Positions 15,077 to 24,070 of a stretch of 64,000 bases of DNA are shown here, in pieces. Each line of letters opens with the position of its first letter. Position 1 is the stretch's first letter. Position numbers and translations under genes: made by a program. The stretch is from Tritonibacter scottomollicae (lineage in GTDB: Bacteria; Pseudomonadota; Alphaproteobacteria; Rhodobacterales; Rhodobacteraceae), in NCBI RefSeq assembly GCF_003003215.1, contig NZ_PVUF01000003.1, forward strand, positions 1 to 64,000, written 5' to 3'. The notes beneath the pieces were generated by a model, which saw only the letters and a program-made list of their open reading frames with translations, was not told where the DNA came from and did no database searches.

Positions 15077-16298
15077 AGACTCGCTCTGGGATGACAGCGA
15101 ACCGGCCTATGCGCCGTTCCTGAAGTACCTGAAAGACCGGAACAGCTACCTATGGCGCCCAAGCAAGAAGTATCTCGAAGCTGGATACAGCATCAAAACA
15201 TATAAGCTCGGCGGATCAAAAGGCGACGGGCTTGATCTGGAGCGCGCCGCTCACTGCCGCGCCCTCACTCGCGAGATGCTTGAATGGTTTGACGGCGAAG
15301 CTATAGGCCGGAAGGCAGGTACATGGGGGTGGCTGATTGGCCGCTACCTGTCAGACGAGTTCAGCTCCTTCCATGACGTCTTGCCCCAAACGCAGGAAAA
15401 GTATCGGCAGATGCTGGGATACATCGAGCAAGCAATTGGCAATGTGCTGATCGAGGAGACTGACTTTGAGCGGATTATGAGGTGGAAGAAAGCCATGCAC
15501 GACAAGGGCCGCTCCACCCACTACGTCAAGAAATGGTTCACCCACTGGCGCTTAATCGTCTCCCACGGGATCAAGGTCGGTGTAGATCATTGCGCCAAGG
15601 TGAAAGCGATCCGCGAGGAGGTGCGCATCCAGAATCCCGCCCGTCGATCACGTTATGCCACCCGCGAGCAAATCGAGGCCATCGTGGCCGAGGCCGACCG
15701 CATGGGCCGCCCCCACCTCGCCCTTGCCATATTGATGCGGTTCGAGTTTATCCTGCGCGGTGTCGACGTGCACGGGCAATGGGTCAAGGACGATACCCGG
15801 CAGGGCGGCGTTCGCGACGGCGGGCAGATTTGGGTCGACGGTGTGACGTGGGATATGTTCGATCAGCACGTCACCTCGTTCACCAAGGTTATCAGCAAGA
15901 CCCGCAAGAGCTTGACCGAACCTTACACCTTCAGCCTGAAGTACACCCCCGAGATCCGGCAGCGCCTGCTTTTGATCCCGACAGATCAGCGCACCGGCCC
16001 AGTAATCACCATGGCAAACGGCAAGCCACCCAAGAATGGTGTCCTGTCCCGCGGCTTCAAGGAGGCCCTGCGCGCTGTGAACAAGGCACGTGCCAAAGCT
16101 GAACTAGACCCCTTCCCTGATGATCTACAGATCCGTGACACCCGGTCTGGCGGCATCACCGAAGCGAAGTCTCTAGTGGACCCCACTACCCTCCAGCACG
16201 CGGCCCAGCACACTCAAGGCACCACCACCGCGATCTACACCCGTGACCGGTCTGGAGCCGCAAACAACGTGATTCAGGTCCGGGCCAAAAGAGGGTAA
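15066..16298 (+). CDS. int: Tyrosine-type phage integrase
   Basis: A 410-residue tyrosine recombinase that inserts and, with Xis, excises the prophage. Catalytic residues in the C-terminal domain are Arg231 (FILRGVD), Arg360 (RDTRSGG), His382 (AQHTQGTT) and nucleophile Tyr391 (TAIYTRD). The usual box II His of HxxR is Arg here (RDTR), a variant seen in some phage integrases. The central SAM-like core-binding domain lies at about 95-200. The gene is next to tRNA-Leu(UAA), its probable attachment target, with three direct repeats between. Confidence 0.94.
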   Translation: MRFRDSLWDDSEPAYAPFLKYLKDRNSYLWRPSKKYLEAGYSIKTYKLGGSKGDGLDLERAAHCRALTREMLEWFDGEAIGRKAGTWGWLIGRYLSDEFSSFHDVLPQTQEKYRQMLGYIEQAIGNVLIEETDFERIMRWKKAMHDKGRSTHYVKKWFTHWRLIVSHGIKVGVDHCAKVKAIREEVRIQNPARRSRYATREQIEAIVAEADRMGRPHLALAILMRFEFILRGVDVHGQWVKDDTRQGGVRDGGQIWVDGVTWDMFDQHVTSFTKVISKTRKSLTEPYTFSLKYTPEIRQRLLLIPTDQRTGPVITMANGKPPKNGVLSRGFKEALRAVNKARAKAELDPFPDDLQIRDTRSGGITEAKSLVDPTTLQHAAQHTQGTTTAIYTRDRSGAANNVIQVRAKRG

Positions 16299-16305
16299 GA
16301 ACAGA

Positions 16306-16338
16306 ACGAGTAACAACACGAGTAACAGACGAGTAACA
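16306..16338. repeat. Three ACGAGTAACA direct repeats (likely att arm sites)
   Basis: Perfect 10-bp copies ACGAGTAACA at 16306-16315, 16318-16327 and 16329-16338, spaced 12 and 11 bases, in the 91 bases between int and tRNA-Leu. Direct repeats close to one helical turn apart, beside the attachment site, are typical arm-type sites for the integrase N-terminal domain or for Xis (inference). Confidence 0.7.
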
Positions 16339-16389
16339 ACGGCTTTTCAAGGCAGATCGTTAAGTGGGAAAAATATATTATTTTCAGAT

Positions 16390-16473
16390 TGGTACGGGCG
16401 GCGGGACTCGAACCCGCACGGCTAAAGCCTGGGGATTTTAAGTCCCCTGTGTCTACCATTCCACCACGCCCGC
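16390..16473 (-). tRNA. tRNA-Leu (anticodon UAA), prophage attachment target
   Basis: Read on the minus strand, the gene starts GCGGGCGTGG, has the D-arm GGTAGACAC, anticodon stem-loop GGGACTTAAAATCCC with anticodon TAA, a long variable arm typical of class II tRNA-Leu, the T-loop GGTTCGAGTCC, and ends CGCCCGTA-CCA with encoded CCA. The acceptor stem pairs with one G-U pair. The 3' end faces the integrase gene, so phage DNA most likely joins within this 3' part. The other copy of the core site would lie outside the window. Confidence 0.93.
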
Positions 16474-16571
16474 GCGGCTGGACCTCAGCGTCAAGCTCTA
16501 CCCGCGCGGGCGGCTGTGTTCAACAGGATTTTCAGAGGCTTGCGGTTTCATTTCTCACACCGCAGACGTCG

Positions 16572-17141
16572 CTACAACTCGATCTCATCCGCTTCCAGAG
16601 GCGCACCGGGGCCAAGCAGGTGGCGTTCGGACAGCCAAGGATTCAGCCGCAGAGCCTCCTGCAGGGTACTACGCGCCTCGTCCGGTCGCGCGAGGCCCAG
16701 CAACGACAAGGCACGTCCGCTCATCGCCGCCACATGGCGCGGCGACAGTGCCAAGGCGCGATCCAGATCTTCAAGCGCAGCGGCGAAGTCCCGGCGCAGA
16801 TAGTGCACGAAGGCGCGCTGATTGTAGCCCTCCGCATAGTCGGGGCAGTAGTCAATCAGCCGGTCGAAATCGGACATCGCGCCGAGGAAATCAAAGGCCG
16901 AGCGCCGGGTCATGCCGCGATCCAGGATCTCCTGCGCCTGAGCGTCCGGCGCATCCGCCCAGAAGGTCCAGAGCTGATTGGCGATGCGCTTTGCCTCGCG
17001 CTCGCTGTCGGCGGCTTGCACCTGCTCCAGCACCTCATCGATCCGCGCCGCGTGATCCGGCGCGCTAGGACACTCTGCCCAACTGCCCCCGGCAAGAACT
17101 GACAGGGACACGACGGCGGGGATCACGACACGAAGCAACAT
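16572..17141 (-). CDS. Secreted tetratricopeptide-repeat protein
   Basis: A 189-residue protein with a signal peptide (MLLRVVIPAVVSLSVLAGGSWA, cleavage after WA). The mature part carries TPR units at about 75-175, including AMSDFDRLIDYCPDYAEGYNQRAFVHYL, AALEDLDRALALSPRHVAAMSGRALSLLG and EARSTLQEALRLNPW. A periplasmic scaffold role is likely; partners are unknown. It is the first chromosomal gene beyond the tRNA attachment site and is transcribed alone. Confidence 0.85.
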   Translation of the reverse strand: MLLRVVIPAVVSLSVLAGGSWAECPSAPDHAARIDEVLEQVQAADSEREAKRIANQLWTFWADAPDAQAQEILDRGMTRRSAFDFLGAMSDFDRLIDYCPDYAEGYNQRAFVHYLRRDFAAALEDLDRALALSPRHVAAMSGRALSLLGLARPDEARSTLQEALRLNPWLSERHLLGPGAPLEADEIEL

Positions 17142-17180
17142 ACCCGATATGGTGCGCCAAATTCCGCTGCGGACAAGTTA

Positions 17181-17210
17181 CAATCGCGTGTGCTGGCGCA
17201 TACGCGATTG
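17181..17210 (-). terminator. Hairpin after putR
   Basis: Perfect 9-bp inverted repeat CAATCGCGT (17181-17189) and ACGCGATTG (17202-17210), ten bases past the putR stop on the minus strand. It has no strong T-run, so it may end transcripts in combination with other factors. Confidence 0.45.
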
Positions 17211-17219
17211 TCCTCGCGC

Positions 17220-17696
17220 CTAGATCGGCCCCAGCCCCCCGTCGTCCTTCACCGTCTGCATCGACATGTAAGTGGAGGTCGAGGACACATGCGGCAGCGA
17301 GGAAATCCGCTCGCCCAACACCGCGCGGAAATCCGACATCGAGCGGCAGCGCACCTTCAGGAGGTAGTCGAAATGCGATGCCAGCATATGAACTTCCTCG
17401 ATCTCGGCCACCTGTACGACGGCGGCGTTGAATGCCGCCAAGGCCGCCTCGCGGGTGTCGGTCAGCTTCACCTCGACAAAGGCGATGTGATCGAGCCCCA
17501 GCCGGATCGGGTCGATCATCGCGCGATAGCCCTGAATGATACCCTCCGCCTCCAGCCGCTTCAGGCGGGCCTGGGTGGGCGACTTCGACAGACCGATTGC
17601 ACGCGCTAGATCGGAAATGGAGCTGCGGCCGTTGTGGCTCAGCTCACGTAGAATCGATTGATCAAACCGGTCGAGACCGGGGAAGCGCGATTGCAT
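17220..17696 (-). CDS. putR: Lrp/AsnC-family regulator of proline catabolism (PutR)
   Basis: A 158-residue Lrp-type regulator: an N-terminal HTH (about 9-55, FDQSILRELSHNGRSSISDLARAIGLSKSPTQARLKRLE read in parts) and a C-terminal RAM effector domain with LGLDHIAFVEVKL and HMLASHFDYLLKVR. It is divergent from putA across 112 bases, the arrangement in which PutR senses proline and activates putA in Rhodobacter and Agrobacterium. The ATG at 17696 is preferred over a TTG one codon upstream. Confidence 0.9.
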   Translation of the reverse strand: MQSRFPGLDRFDQSILRELSHNGRSSISDLARAIGLSKSPTQARLKRLEAEGIIQGYRAMIDPIRLGLDHIAFVEVKLTDTREAALAAFNAAVVQVAEIEEVHMLASHFDYLLKVRCRSMSDFRAVLGERISSLPHVSSTSTYMSMQTVKDDGGLGPI

Positions 17697-17808
17697 CAAA
17701 AAGCCTCCGCAAATAAACGCGTTTGATCCGCATTATCGACACAAACGGGAGAAATGACCAGTATGAACGCGATACAAGGGTCAAAATCTCTGAGATTGGG
17801 GAAAAGAC

Positions 17809-20800
17809 ATGACATCTACCATCTTGTTGCGCGACCGGATCGATGCCGGCACCTATGCAGATCAGGCCCGCATGCGCGATGCGCTGGTGGCCCAGGCCGC
17901 GCTGTCCGAGGCCGATCGCTCTGCCATCTGTGCCTCCGCCACCCAGCTGGTGACGGACATCCGCGGCCATTCCTCGCCCGGGCTGATGGAGGTCTTCCTG
18001 GCCGAATATGGCCTGTCGACCGACGAAGGCATTGCCCTGATGTGCCTGGCTGAGGCGCTGCTGCGGGTGCCGGATGCGGATACCATCGACGCCCTCATCG
18101 AAGACAAGATCGCGCCCTCCGACTGGGGCAAGCACATGGGCAAATCGACCTCCTCGCTGGTCAATGCCTCCACCTGGGCCCTGATGCTGACCGGTCGCGT
18201 GCTGGACGAGAAAAAAAGCCCCGTCGGCGCCCTGCGCGGTGCCATCAAACGTCTGGGTGAGCCGGTGATCCGCACCGCCGTGGGCCGCGCCATGAAGGAA
18301 ATGGGCCGCCAGTTCGTGCTGGGTGAGACCATCGAAAGCGCCATGAAACGCGCCTCCAACATGGAAGCCAAGGGCTACACCTATTCCTACGACATGCTGG
18401 GTGAGGCCGCGCGCACCGAGGCGGATGCCTCGCGCTATCACCTTGCCTATTCCCGCGCCATCTCGGCCATTGCCAGCGCCTGCACCAGCAGCGACATCCG
18501 CGAAAACCCCGGCATTTCGGTGAAACTCTCGGCCCTGCACCCGCGCTACGAGATCGCCAAGGAAGCCTCGGTCAAGCAACAACTGGTGCCGCGCCTCAAG
18601 GCCCTGGCGCTGCTGGCCAAGGCGGCAAAAATGGGTCTCAACATCGACGCCGAAGAGGCCGACCGCCTGTCGATCTCGCTCGAGGTGATCGAGGAGGTGA
18701 TCTCCGATCCCGCGCTCCATGGCTGGGACGGCTTTGGCGTTGTGGTGCAGGCCTATGGTCCGCGCGCCGGGCTGGCCATCGACGCCCTCTACGAGATGGC
18801 GGAAAAATACGACCGCCGCTTCATGGTGCGTCTGGTGAAGGGCGCCTATTGGGACACCGAGATCAAGCGCGCGCAGGTCGAGGGCATGGATGGTTTTCCG
18901 GTCTTCACCTCCAAGGCGCTCACGGATGTGTCCTACATCGCCAACGCGCGCAAACTCCTGTCCCGCACGGACCGGATCTATCCGCAGTTCGCCACCCACA
19001 ACGCCCATACCGTCGCCGCGATCCTGCACATGGCAGAGGACGGTCAGGCCTATGAATTCCAGCGCTTGCACGGCATGGGTGAAACCCTGCACCAGAAGGT
19101 GATGGACAAGAACAACACCCGCTGCCGCATCTATGCACCGGTTGGGGCGCACCGCGACCTGCTGGCCTATCTGGTGCGGCGTCTGCTGGAAAACGGCGCC
19201 AACTCTTCCTTCGTGAACCAGATCGTCGATGAGGATGTGCCACCGCAAGAGGTCGCCGCCGATCCCTTCCTGCAAGTGGACGACCTGAGCACCGACATCC
19301 CCACCGGCCCGAACCTGTTCCAGCCGGAGCGTATCAACTCCAAGGGGTTTGACCTGCGCCATGCGCCCACCCTTTCGGCCATCGACGAGGCCCGCGCGCC
19401 CTTCCGCAGCGCCACATGGGACGCAGTGCCGTTGATCGCGGGCGAGGCCATGCCGGAGACCCGTGTGGCCGTCACCAACCCCAGCGATCTGAGCGAGATC
19501 GGCTCCGTGGCGCAATCCAGCGCCGAGGATGTGGAGCTGGCCCTGGCCTCCGCCTCCACCTGGGACGCCCCGGCAGAGGTGCGCGCCGCCGCACTCAACA
19601 AAGCCGCTGACCTCTATGAGGCCAACTATGGCGAGCTGTTCGCCTTGCTCGCGCGCGAGGCTGGCAAGACGCAGATGGACGCGGTGGCAGAGCTGCGCGA
19701 GGCGGTGGACTTCCTGCGCTACTACGCCGCCCGCATCCCCGATGCCGCTCCTGCGGGCATCTTCACCTGCATTTCGCCGTGGAACTTCCCGTTGGCGATC
19801 TTCACCGGTCAAGTGTCGGCCGCACTGGCGACCGGCAACGCGGTACTGGCCAAACCCGCCGATCAGACCCCGCTGGTGGCCTTCCGCGCAGTCGAGCTGA
19901 TGCATGAGGCAGGCGTCCCGCGCGAAGTGCTGCAATTCCTGCCCGGACGTGGCTCCAAGGTCGGCGCGGCGATCACCGGCGATGCGCGTGTGGGCGGCGT
20001 CGCCTTCACCGGTTCCACCGCCACCGCCATGCGCATCCGCGCGGCGATGGCCGACAATTGCGCCCCCGGCACGCCGCTAATTGCGGAAACCGGCGGCTTG
20101 AACGCGATGATCGTGGACTCGACTGCCCTGCCCGAACAGGCCGTGCAGGCGGTGATCGAAAGCGCGTTTCAGTCGGCAGGCCAACGCTGCTCCGCCCTGC
20201 GCTGCCTCTACCTGCAGGAAGACGTGGCCGAGGGCGTGCTGACCATGCTCAAGGGCGCGATGGAAGTGCTGGATCTCGGCGATCCCTGGGATCTGTCCAT
20301 CGACAGCGGCCCGGTGATCGACGAAGGCTCCCGCGCCAAGATCCTCGCCCATATCGACCAGGCCCGCAGCGAAGGTCGGGTGCTGAAGGAGATGCAGGCG
20401 CCGCAGGGTGGCACATTCGTCGGTCCGACGCTGATCAAGATCGACGGCATCAGCGACCTGCAGGAGGAGATCTTTGGCCCGGTGCTGCATGTGGCGACCT
20501 TCAAGTCGCGCCAGCTGGACGATGTGATCGACGCCATCAATGCCACCGGCTACGGGCTGACCTTCGGTCTGCAGACCCGTATCGACGACCGGGTGCAGCA
20601 TGTTTGCGACCGCATCCACGCGGGCAACATCTATGTGAACCGCAACCAGATCGGCGCCATCGTCGGCAGCCAGCCGTTTGGCGGCGAAGGTCTGTCGGGC
20701 ACCGGTCCCAAGGCGGGCGGCCCCCACTACCTCGCGCGCTTCTGCGCCCCGGACCGCCAGCTGAGCACCGAGGCATGGGACGGCACCATGGCGGAACTCC

Positions 20801-21216
20801 CCGGCGAGACCGGCGAGGCCCGCGCGCCTGTCACCACGTCCCTGCCCGGCCCCACCGGTGAATCCAACCGTCTGACAGTCTCCGCCCGCGCGCCGCTGTT
20901 GTGCATGGGCCCCGGCAAAGCCGCCGCTGCAGAGCAGGCCAAGCAGGTTATCGCACTTGGCGGCACCGCGCTGGAGGCGGACGACATGGTGGATCTGCAT
21001 CGCCTGCAACATCTCGGCGGCATCGCCGGTGTGCTGTGGTGGGGCGATGAGGCAACGGGCCGCGAGATCGAGCAGGCCCTGTCCAAGCGCGACGGCCCGA
21101 TCCTGCCACTGATCCCGGGCACCCCGGATCGCGCCCGCGTGCTGGCCGAACGCCACGTCTGCGTCGACACCACTGCGGCCGGGGGCAATGCCGCACTCCT
21201 CGGCGGCAACGCCTGA
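17809..21216 (+). CDS. putA: Bifunctional proline dehydrogenase / P5C dehydrogenase
   Basis: A 1,135-residue PutA. The FAD-dependent proline dehydrogenase barrel covers about residues 140-450, with RLVKGAYWDTEI at 342. The NAD-dependent glutamate-semialdehyde dehydrogenase covers about 500-970, with ISPWNFPLAIFTGQ at 653, AETGGLNAM and the catalytic Cys near 790 (GQRCSALRC). A C-terminal domain of about 150 residues follows. It oxidises proline to glutamate with intermediate channelling. It lacks the N-terminal ribbon-helix-helix domain of E. coli PutA, consistent with control by the divergent putR. A GGGGAAAAG site precedes the ATG. Confidence 0.96.
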   Translation: MTSTILLRDRIDAGTYADQARMRDALVAQAALSEADRSAICASATQLVTDIRGHSSPGLMEVFLAEYGLSTDEGIALMCLAEALLRVPDADTIDALIEDKIAPSDWGKHMGKSTSSLVNASTWALMLTGRVLDEKKSPVGALRGAIKRLGEPVIRTAVGRAMKEMGRQFVLGETIESAMKRASNMEAKGYTYSYDMLGEAARTEADASRYHLAYSRAISAIASACTSSDIRENPGISVKLSALHPRYEIAKEASVKQQLVPRLKALALLAKAAKMGLNIDAEEADRLSISLEVIEEVISDPALHGWDGFGVVVQAYGPRAGLAIDALYEMAEKYDRRFMVRLVKGAYWDTEIKRAQVEGMDGFPVFTSKALTDVSYIANARKLLSRTDRIYPQFATHNAHTVAAILHMAEDGQAYEFQRLHGMGETLHQKVMDKNNTRCRIYAPVGAHRDLLAYLVRRLLENGANSSFVNQIVDEDVPPQEVAADPFLQVDDLSTDIPTGPNLFQPERINSKGFDLRHAPTLSAIDEARAPFRSATWDAVPLIAGEAMPETRVAVTNPSDLSEIGSVAQSSAEDVELALASASTWDAPAEVRAAALNKAADLYEANYGELFALLAREAGKTQMDAVAELREAVDFLRYYAARIPDAAPAGIFTCISPWNFPLAIFTGQVSAALATGNAVLAKPADQTPLVAFRAVELMHEAGVPREVLQFLPGRGSKVGAAITGDARVGGVAFTGSTATAMRIRAAMADNCAPGTPLIAETGGLNAMIVDSTALPEQAVQAVIESAFQSAGQRCSALRCLYLQEDVAEGVLTMLKGAMEVLDLGDPWDLSIDSGPVIDEGSRAKILAHIDQARSEGRVLKEMQAPQGGTFVGPTLIKIDGISDLQEEIFGPVLHVATFKSRQLDDVIDAINATGYGLTFGLQTRIDDRVQHVCDRIHAGNIYVNRNQIGAIVGSQPFGGEGLSGTGPKAGGPHYLARFCAPDRQLSTEAWDGTMAELPGETGEARAPVTTSLPGPTGESNRLTVSARAPLLCMGPGKAAAAEQAKQVIALGGTALEADDMVDLHRLQHLGGIAGVLWWGDEATGREIEQALSKRDGPILPLIPGTPDRARVLAERHVCVDTTAAGGNAALLGGNA

Positions 21217-21243
21217 CACGCGACATCTGACGCGATCAACACC

Positions 21244-21287
21244 AACGCGCCGCTCCGTGTCCTTCCGAGACGGGGCGGCGTTTCTTT
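21244..21287 (+). terminator. Terminator after putA
   Basis: Imperfect hairpin AACGCGCCGCTCCGT with GACGGGGCGGCGTT, followed by TTTCTTT, 27 bases past the putA stop. Confidence 0.6.
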
Positions 21288-21340
21288 GAATTGCTCTTTC
21301 AAGAGAGGGTTTGCGCTGCGCTTCGCGCATCGCGGGGGGC

Positions 21341-21432
21341 GGGGGCCGCGCCTTTGGCGCGGCCCCCGCCCGGCCCAACGCATGTGTGGGTGGCTTTGCC
21401 GCCTGCCCATGGGGCGGGAGCGCCCCAGGCCA
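21341..21432. repeat. Dispersed palindromic repeat, family A, copy 1
   Basis: GGGGGCCGCGCC-TTT-GGCGCGGCCCCC (perfect 12-bp stem, 21341-21367) overlaps by one base the block CGCCCGGCCCAAC (21367-21379) and continues to GGGCGGGAGCG (21412-21422). Both single-strand blocks recur at 48125-48180, showing a dispersed intergenic element. It lies upstream of the rhomboid gene. Confidence 0.65.
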
Positions 21433-21506
21433 AAAATCACTCAAGCCCGGTGGCAAATCGCGCCAATGGCCTTGACCTCGGCCCGGCCACGGCCCAGCGT
21501 CTGCGC

Positions 21507-22277
21507 ATGTTTCCACTGCGCGATCACAACCCATCCGGCCGCACGCCCTATGTCGTTTATCTTCTGATGGCGGCCAACATCCTTGGGTATCTGTGGTACT
21601 CCACCAGTTTTTCGACAGATCGCAGCCTCGCGCTCTTTTACAGCGCCTTTGCCACGGTCCCGCGAGAGATCATGATGGGAGAGGCCCCGCTGACGCTGGT
21701 GACGTCAATGTTCATCCACGGTGGCATCCTGCATCTGGCAGGCAATATGCTGTTCCTGTGGATCTTCGGCGACAATATGGAGGACGAGATGGGCCACCTG
21801 CCCTTCCTTCTGTTCTACCTGCTGTCTGGTGTCGGCGCGACACTGGCCCATGTGGTGTCGGCCCCGCAGTCACTGGTGCCGCTGGTGGGAGCCTCCGGTG
21901 CCATCGCCGGTGTCATGGGCGGCTACCTCTTGATGTTTCCGAAGGCGCGGGTGGATATCCTGATCATCCTGATCATTTTCTTCCGCATCATTCCCGTGCC
22001 CGCCTTCATCATGCTGGGTCTCTGGCTTGGCATGCAGTTCCTCGGTGGCCTCAACGCCGATCCCAATCTTGGCGGCGTCGCATATTGGGCCCATGCGGGG
22101 GGCTTCTTCATCGGGCTGGCGCTGACTGTGCCGCTCTGGATCAAGCGAGGCGGTCCAAGGTTCTGGACCCGCACAGACGGTCAGCCGCCGCACCCGGAAA
22201 CGACCTACAGCACCAGCCGCATTCCACGCATCCCGCGCCACACCCCAGCCCGCCGTCCCGGCCCCTGGGGCAAGTGA
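21507..22277 (+). CDS. Rhomboid-family intramembrane serine protease
   Basis: A 256-residue membrane protein with about six transmembrane segments. The catalytic dyad is Ser130 in VGASGAIAG and His196 in YWAHAGGFFIG. The HGGILHLAGNM motif (71-81) supplies the oxyanion-site His76 and Asn80. It cleaves transmembrane substrates within the bilayer; natural substrates are unknown. The open frame extends upstream to 21291 through repeat DNA, so the ATG at 21507, which begins MFPLRDHNPSGRTPYV, is the real start. The Pro/Arg-rich C-terminal tail is cytoplasmic. Confidence 0.93.
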   Translation: MFPLRDHNPSGRTPYVVYLLMAANILGYLWYSTSFSTDRSLALFYSAFATVPREIMMGEAPLTLVTSMFIHGGILHLAGNMLFLWIFGDNMEDEMGHLPFLLFYLLSGVGATLAHVVSAPQSLVPLVGASGAIAGVMGGYLLMFPKARVDILIILIIFFRIIPVPAFIMLGLWLGMQFLGGLNADPNLGGVAYWAHAGGFFIGLALTVPLWIKRGGPRFWTRTDGQPPHPETTYSTSRIPRIPRHTPARRPGPWGK

Positions 22278-22288
22278 AGGAGACGGAT

Positions 22289-22666
22289 ATGGAAACCCGC
22301 CACGCCACCTGCCATTGCGGGGCCGTTGAAATCAGCGCCGACTTCCCGGACGGGCTGAGCTCCGCCAGCCGGTGTGATTGTTCCTTCTGCCTGCGCCGCG
22401 GCGCCCCTGCGGTGACCGCCCTCATGCAGAGCCTCAAGGTGCTGCGCGGGAGCGAGGCGCTCAGCTGCTACACATGGGGCAGCCACACCGCAAAGCACTA
22501 TTTCTGCAAGATCTGCGGCATCTATGTCTATCACCAACGGCGCTCTGACCCGGCGCAATGCGGCGTCAACCTCGGCTGTATCGAGGGCGGCAACCCGCGT
22601 ACCCATGCCGACAGCTTTGGCGACATTCCCTGGACCGACGGCGTCAACCACCCGGCCGACCGCTAG
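22289..22666 (+). CDS. GFA/CENP-V-type zinc-binding protein
   Basis: A 125-residue GFA-domain protein. Zinc-binding cysteines are in CHCGAV (N-terminus), RCDCSFCLRRG and YFCKICGIYVYH. Family members include the so-called glutathione-dependent formaldehyde-activating enzymes, but the substrate of this type is uncertain. It starts 11 bases after the rhomboid gene with an AAGGAG site, so they are probably co-transcribed. Confidence 0.9.
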   Translation: METRHATCHCGAVEISADFPDGLSSASRCDCSFCLRRGAPAVTALMQSLKVLRGSEALSCYTWGSHTAKHYFCKICGIYVYHQRRSDPAQCGVNLGCIEGGNPRTHADSFGDIPWTDGVNHPADR

Positions 22667-22836
22667 GCTCAGGTTCCGAGCGCCCCCATCCATCCATGCC
22701 CACTGAATGATGCCGCCCGAACACTTGCGTCAGATGGCGACCACAGCCCGCTTTTATGCTACCTTAGCTGACAAGCCGTAGAAACGCAGAGGCAGACATA
22801 CGTCAGGACGCCCGTTCACTTCAGGGAGGCCTCGCC

Positions 22837-23133
22837 ATGATCATGCGCATTTTTCAAGTTATCACCCATCCGGGGAAGGAAGGCGAGTTTGCCGAATTCT
22901 TTCACCGCACCGCGATCCCTATGATGAAAGCCACCAAGGGCGTCATCTCGGTGTTCCCCGGAGCCGCACGCAACGACAGTCCGCGGGACTTCAGCCTTGT
23001 CATGGTCTGGGAGAGCCTCGATGCGCTCAAGGACTTTGTCGGCGAGGATTACGACAGCCCGCATATCGACCCGGCCGAGGCAGATCTCGTCCAGTTCAGA
23101 TCGATCAAACATTACGAGTTTATCGAAGCCTGA
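22837..23133 (+). CDS. ABM-domain (antibiotic biosynthesis monooxygenase-like) protein
   Basis: A 98-residue single-domain dimeric alpha/beta-barrel-type protein: MIMRIFQVITHPGKEGEFAEF at the start, GVISVFPGAARND, FSLVMVWESLDALKDFVGE and a C-terminal HYEFIEA strand. ABM-fold proteins include cofactor-free oxygenases and haem-binding enzymes; no substrate can be read from the sequence. The GGGAGG site precedes the ATG. Transcribed alone, it converges on suhB. Confidence 0.8.
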   Translation: MIMRIFQVITHPGKEGEFAEFFHRTAIPMMKATKGVISVFPGAARNDSPRDFSLVMVWESLDALKDFVGEDYDSPHIDPAEADLVQFRSIKHYEFIEA

Positions 23134-23183
23134 GCCGGATCTGAGGCAAATGGCCCGGTCGCCATGATCGTCCGAAACAAAAA

Positions 23184-23214
23184 ACACCCCGAGGCAGGAG
23201 CGCCGCCGGGGTGT
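23184..23214 (-). terminator. Terminator after suhB
   Basis: Inverted repeat ACACCCCG (23184-23191) and CGGGGTGT (23207-23214). On the minus strand it is followed by TTTTGTTTC-like T-rich sequence, fitting a Rho-independent terminator for suhB. It may also stop the convergent ABM gene. Confidence 0.7.
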
Positions 23215-23284
23215 CAGATCAGATTATTTGGACGGCACGGCACCGGGGTCTCCCCCGAAACCGATGTGCACGTCCCGGGCTCGA

Positions 23285-24070
23285 TCAGCCCCGGATAACC
23301 TTGGCAAAATTCTCAAAGATAGGCTCGTTGGAGCAGATCACATTCCCGCTCTCGATGATGGAGGCCTCGGGGTCGAGCCCTTCGCACAGACCGCCTGCTT
23401 CCTTGACGATAATGATCCCTGCGGCAACGTCCCAGGCGTTCAGGCGACGTTCCCAGTAGCCCTCATACCGTCCGGCAGCCACATAGGCCATGTCGAGGGC
23501 GGCAGCCCCCCAGCGACGCACACCGGCACAGGCCGGCATCAAACGCGCCAGATCTTTCAGGGTTTCCGGCAGGTCGGCACGACCAGCGAACGGCAACCCG
23601 GTGGCAAAGATCGACTCGATCATGCGGTGACGTGCAGAGACACGCATGCGGGTTTCGTTCATCCAGGCGCCTGCGCCCTTTTCGGCAAAGAACATCTCGT
23701 CCTTGGCCGCGTCATAAACCACGCCCGCAACGATCTTGCCCTTGTGTTCCAACGCAATGGACACCGCCCAATGAGGCAGACCGTGCAGGAAGTTGGTGGT
23801 GCCGTCCAGCGGATCGACGATCCAGCGACGGGTCGGATCCTCGCCGGGTTCTTCGCCGCCTTCTTCGGCCAACCAGCCATAGGTCGGGCGCGCGCCCATC
23901 AGCTCATCTTTCAGGATCTTCTCGGCGGCGATATCGGCGCGGCTCACGAAATCCCCGGCCCCTTTGGTAGAGACCTGCAGGTTTTCGACTTCGCGGAAAT
24001 CTTTCACCAGGGAGCGGCCTGCCTTGCGAGCGGCCTTGATCATCACGTTGAGATTTGCGCTACCAATCAT
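23285..24070 (-). CDS. suhB: Inositol-1-monophosphatase family protein (SuhB)
   Basis: A 261-residue Mg-dependent phosphatase. The family signature WIVDPLDGTTNFLHG (about 83-97), the upstream EEGGEEPG acidic site (about 69) and the C-terminal LNAWDVAAG motif with its metal-ligand Asp are all present. It hydrolyses inositol monophosphate-like substrates; SuhB in other bacteria also acts with ribosomal RNA transcription complexes. It is transcribed alone, with a terminator downstream. Confidence 0.94.
   Translation of the reverse strand: MIGSANLNVMIKAARKAGRSLVKDFREVENLQVSTKGAGDFVSRADIAAEKILKDELMGARPTYGWLAEEGGEEPGEDPTRRWIVDPLDGTTNFLHGLPHWAVSIALEHKGKIVAGVVYDAAKDEMFFAEKGAGAWMNETRMRVSARHRMIESIFATGLPFAGRADLPETLKDLARLMPACAGVRRWGAAALDMAYVAAGRYEGYWERRLNAWDVAAGIIIVKEAGGLCEGLDPEASIIESGNVICSNEPIFENFAKVIRG

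Noticed and set aside
16306-16338. CRISPR-like repeats
   Set aside because: Three 10-bp repeats with 1-2 base gaps are too short for CRISPR units and lie at a phage attachment site; no cas genes are present.
17662-19935. A 757-codon open frame opposite putA
   Set aside because: Shadow frame of putA, low-complexity His/Gly/Gln-rich translation, and no ribosome site.
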